Shown one piece after another: positions 60,349 through 64,000 of a DNA stretch of 64,000 nt (positions are counted from its first letter, which is position 1; every line of letters starts with the position of its first letter). Under the pieces are notes generated by a model, which was given only the letters and a program-made list of their open reading frames with translations, searched no databases and was not told the origin of the DNA. Location: positions 52,232,006 through 52,296,005 of the forward strand of contig NC_082684.1 in the NCBI RefSeq assembly GCF_949987515.2, written 5' to 3'. The position numbers were made by a program, and so were the translations under genes. Source of the stretch: Delphinus delphis (Eukaryota > Chordata > Mammalia > Artiodactyla > Delphinidae).

Positions 60349-61224
60349 TAAATGATATATGCCATAATCATACTGATCAATTTTAACTAATAAAAGAGAT
60401 TCAGAAGCTTCCTTCAGGTTAGCTTTATGTCATTTTCCATCTACACAATTCATTTCCATCCATGATATTCACATTGAGCCCCTGGATAAACCTAAGTTGA
60501 ACACCTTATTCTGTGCCTAGCTATGTGCTAAGGCAGGGAATAAGTAATTCACCATGTTTCTTCACATTTGAGTGGTAACATTAGGGATATTTACTAGTGT
60601 ACAAGGCATCTCAAAGGCACAGAAACTGGAGTGACTGATGTTTCCTGAAAAGGTAAGCTGAGGCTCTGTGGGGCTTTTCCATCTGGATAAGGAAGGCCAA
60701 GGTGGTGCGCCGTGGTGAGAAGAGTCAGCAAAGGCCTGAGGGGGATCGTCTTGAAGCTCAGCCTACTGTATGCTTCTCCCCACCTCCTACCTTGCCCATA
60801 GACTATTACCCATGGAGTCCTCTATATTCCTACTTTATCCAGGCTCATCTGTAGCTTTACTACATTTTTGCCTGCTCTTCCTTCTGTTTAAAAAATATTG
60901 GGGACCTTAAAAAAAAGCCTTATTTTGTTTTAATGAATTCCATGGTTTTTAAATGCTTGCATTTCCCTCCCCCCCAACACACAAAATATTTAGTAATGTA
61001 AGTATTTGTAAAAAGAAATACCACCTTTTTACATCTATTATGTGATACGCAGTTTATTAACTATGTTTGCTCATGTTATCTGAAATTATTTCTAAGCCAG
61101 AATTTGTATTATTCAGAGTAATTCTTAAAGATTTCACAAAATGAATCTCAAAATTTGCTCAGAAGAAAATAAAAATGCAGTTTAGTTATCATCCCCCCTA
61201 TGGATATTAATTTTGAGCTTTTAC
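60349..61224. other. AT-rich DNA, nothing recognised
   Basis: No gene or firm repeat. 60510-60560 may be a fragment of MIR or L2 ('gtgcctagctatgtgctaag'). Confidence 0.45.
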
Positions 61225-61310
61225 AAATGAACAATGGCATTGTGTGTTGTGGATATATAATCTATATACCTGAAACTAATATTGTAAATCAACTATCCTT
61301 CAATAAAAAA
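61225..61310 (+). repeat. L1 3' end fragment
   Basis: 'acctgaaactaatattgtaa' and 'caactatccttcaataaaaa' are the last bases of an L1 with its AATAAA signal and short tail. Confidence 0.8.
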
Positions 61311-61559
61311 ATAGATTATAAACAAAGAAAAACAATCCTTCTGGTCTTCATTGAAATTCTGTATTTGATCCTGTACGTCATGTCCCTTAGGATATCTCTA
61401 TGGACTCATATTTAAACACTAAACAACAGAAAGTATACTTTAACAATACTTTAACAATACTATCCTTTACGGTTTACTGAAAATTTTTCTGGTCCTGGAG
61501 ATGTTACCATACTACTGGGTAACAAGATGAATGGTCAAAATATATCTTAAACTTAACAT

Positions 61560-61875
61560 ATAACGCTAAGCTCCTAATATTCAGCCAACAAATCCCTATC
61601 CCCTCTCTCCATATCCCACCTATACTGTCACAGTCTTCTTCACCTCAGTACATGAAAATTCTATTCTCCAAATACTCAGGCCAAAACCTGGGTATCATCC
61701 TTAGTCTTATCTTTTTATCACATCTCCTCATCTGATCCCTTAGGAAATCTTCTTGGGTCTAAATTCAAAATATATTCTGCATTCAACTGCTTCTCATCAC
61801 ACCTATCATTAGTATTCCCATGTATAATTGACACCCATTTAGTCTAGATTACAGTAATCTACTAACTAGTCTTAA
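61560..61875 (+). mobile_element. LINE-2 fragment
   Basis: 'caaaacctgggtatcatcct', 'tgatcccttaggaaatcttc' and 'gattacagtaatctactaac' occur in L2 order. The fragment is cut by the reverse L1 that starts at about 61885. Confidence 0.6.
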
Positions 61876-61884
61876 TATAGACTG

Positions 61885-63100
61885 CTTAAATATGTGGATT
61901 TACAATATTAGTTTCAGGTATATAGATTATACTCCATTTATAGTTATAAAATAATGGCTATATTTCCCTGTGTTGTACAATATATCCTTGTACAATATAT
62001 CCTTGTTGCTTATCTATGTTGTAAATAGTAGTTTGTATCTCTTAGTCTCATAACCCTATCTTGCCCCACCCCTCTCCCCACTGGTAACAACTAGCTTGTT
62101 TCTATATATTTGAGTCTATTTCTGTTCTGTTATGTACATTCATTTATTTTATGTTTTAAATTCAACATATAAGTAATAACATACAGTATTTGTCTTTGAT
62201 TTATACACACACATATATATATATGAATATGTATACATATATATGTATTTCTTTATCTATTCATTTGTTGATGGACACTTGGGTTACTTCCATATCTTGG
62301 TTATTGTAAATAATGCTTCTGTGAACACTGGGGTGCATGTATCTTTTCAAATTAATGTTTTCAGGGTTTTTTTCCTAATATATGCCCATGAGTGGTATTG
62401 CTGGATCATATGGTAGCTCTATTTTTAGTTTTTTGAGGAATCTCCATATTGTTTTCCACAGTGGTGCATCAATTTTCATTTCCACCAATAGTGTACAAGG
62501 GTTTCTTTTTCCCCACATCCTCACCAACATTGGTTTTTTGTGGTCTTTTTGATGATGGCCATTCTGACAGGTAATGTGGTATCTCATTGTGGTTTTGATT
62601 TGCATTTCTCTAATGATTAACCATATTGAGCACCTTTTCATGTGCCAGTTAGCCATCTTTATGTCTTCTTTGGAAAATGTCTATTCAGGTCTTCTGCCCA
62701 TTTTTATTCCAGTTGTTAGTTTTTTTGATATTGAGCTATATGAGTTGTTTATATATTGTGGATATTAATCCCTTATTGGTTATATCATTTGCAAATATTT
62801 TCTCCTATCTAGTAGGTTGTCTTTTCATTTTGTTGATGGTTTGCTTTGCTGTGCAAAAGCTTTTAAGTTTAATTAGGACCCGTTTGTTTATTTTTGCTTT
62901 TACTACTTTTGCCTTAAGAGATAGATCCAAAAAAATACTGCTACAATTTATGTCAAAGAGTGTACTGCCTATGTTCTCTCCTAGGTGGTTCATGGTTTCA
63001 AGTCTTACATTACGTCTTTAAATCATTTTGAGCTTATTTTTGTATATGGTGTGCAAAAACGTTCTAATTTCATTCTTTTGCATGTAGCAGTCCAAGATTT
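61885..63100 (-). mobile_element. 5'-truncated L1, reverse
   Basis: 3' UTR at about 61885-62200, then the ORF2 C-terminal region to about 63100. The reverse frame 62375-62656 reads through '[15 protein letters not shown]' and '[25 protein letters not shown]', the usual ORF2 C-terminal order. A TA/CA tract at about 62204-62243 lies at the ORF2 position that is also expanded at 18287 and 27113. Frameshifts make it inactive; no clear flanking duplication. Confidence 0.88.
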
Positions 63101-63611
63101 CTGAAAAAGATTTGGACAGGGGATACCTATAGCAAAATTTCTTTAGAACACTAGCAAGACCACTGATTACAAAGTTCAATGAAATGTTTTGGTGAGATGG
63201 TCTGGAAAACTTGTGGACATCACTAACCCTAGACTGTGGTTCCTCATTCATCATTCTCCTTTAGGTCCTACTTTAATCTTGATCTTTTATGTTTTATATT
63301 AATATCAATTTCTACTCTCTAATAAGTAGTTGATCTCTTTGAATCATCTTTTTTCTCTCATAGATTTTATTTTAATTATTAAAAAGAAACATAAAAATTT
63401 GGGATATTTCCTACACAAGTTGATTCTATATTGCCAATAAACTACATGTAAGTAATTTTAAATTAATTTTAAATAAGCAGAATATGATCTGTTTTTCATG
63501 GATTAAAAATATAATAGGACCATGAATGATAAAAATAATGCAAGGGCAAATATCTTTGTACTGGAAGAAAATTTTTTGAAAAATATTTAATTGTGATAAA
63601 CTTGAAAAATG
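63101..63611. other. AT-rich spacer
   Basis: No gene or repeat recognised. Confidence 0.5.
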
Positions 63612-63622
63612 GATTTAGTATC

Positions 63623-63823
63623 TTTTTTTTTGCGGTACGTGGGCCTCTCACTGTTGTGGTCTCTCCCGTGGTGGAGCACAGGCTCCGGATGCGCATACTC
63701 AGCAGCCATGGCTCACGGGCCCAGCCGCTCCGCGGCATGTGGGATCTTCCCGGATCGGGGCACGAACCTGCGTCCCCTGCATCGGCAGGCGGACTCTCAA
63801 CCACTGCACCACCAGGGAAGCCC
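63623..63823 (-). repeat. Cetacean CHR-type SINE, copy 6
   Basis: Full-length copy with a short tail (T run 63623-63631). It is flanked by an exact 11-bp target-site duplication 'gatttagtatc' at 63612-63622 and 63825-63835. The short tail and exact duplication fit a fairly recent insertion. Confidence 0.95.
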
Positions 63824-64000
63824 TGATTTAGTATCCTGACAGGAAATGAAATTGTTATATAGATAGAAATGATGGGAAGATGTTATCTTTGTTTAGGTTT
63901 CAGACCTTAAATGTAAGTGGTAGAGAAAAACTTGAAAACAGAAAATGATAAAGAAAGTCATAATTTAAGTAATGAGAAAGCATATATATCAAGTTTATAG

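Noticed and set aside
1..64000. CRISPR arrays, operons, bacterial promoters, phage or insertion sequences
   Set aside because: Nothing of the kind is present; repeat types and composition are those of a mammalian nuclear genome.

Overview
The window reads as nuclear DNA of a cetacean, most likely a toothed whale. The main evidence is six copies of one young tRNA-derived SINE of the CHR type, with a GC-rich body, a 'ccagggaagccc' head, tRNA-like A and B boxes and an A-tail. L1 elements with the 3' UTR typical of whales and even-toed ungulates also occur, and no ruminant BovB or Bov-tA sequence was seen. This assignment is by pattern recognition; no database was searched.

I found no host protein-coding gene, exon or functional RNA gene that I can support. 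The DNA is AT-rich and repeat-laden, like a gene desert or a very large intron. Every longer open frame is explained by a transposon, a microsatellite or chance.

Layout. 1-2.4 kb: L1/HAL1-like and hAT relics. 2.4-9.6 kb: mostly unique AT-rich sequence, with one SINE and a possible conserved noncoding block near 4.1-4.7 kb. 9.6-11.7 kb: a reverse-strand ERV-L relic with a dUTPase-like segment, then an L1 3' UTR. 13.9-18.3 kb: an old forward L1 with an internal deletion, ending in a TA/CA microsatellite. 18.4-22.4 kb: class I ERV-like material with two LTRs in opposite orientation. 22.57-23.12 kb: a cluster of three SINEs, one nested in another. 26.1-28.0 kb: a forward L1 with a perfect target-site duplication and a doubled 3' UTR. 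36.2-39.3 kb: a SINE, a forward L1 and an ERV 3' end with LTR. 41-44.4 kb: LINE-2 copies, including one L2 inside another in opposite orientation. 45.0-45.9 kb: an unexplained short inverted repeat. 51.0-60.0 kb: an old reverse L1 split by other DNA and by a nearly full-length 6.5 kb L1 that keeps its GC-rich 5' UTR. 60-64 kb: a hAT relic, L2, a reverse L1 and a SINE.

The elements do not form a pathway; they record successive insertions that can be ordered by nesting. The best leads are the 43/53-bp inverted repeat at 45.0/45.84 kb, the duplicated promoter-like units in the L1 5' UTR at 59.15-59.65 kb, the nested insertions at 22.57-22.95, 43.0-44.4 and 51-60 kb, and microsatellites that arose repeatedly at the same L1 position. 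I did not find evidence for a new biological system.
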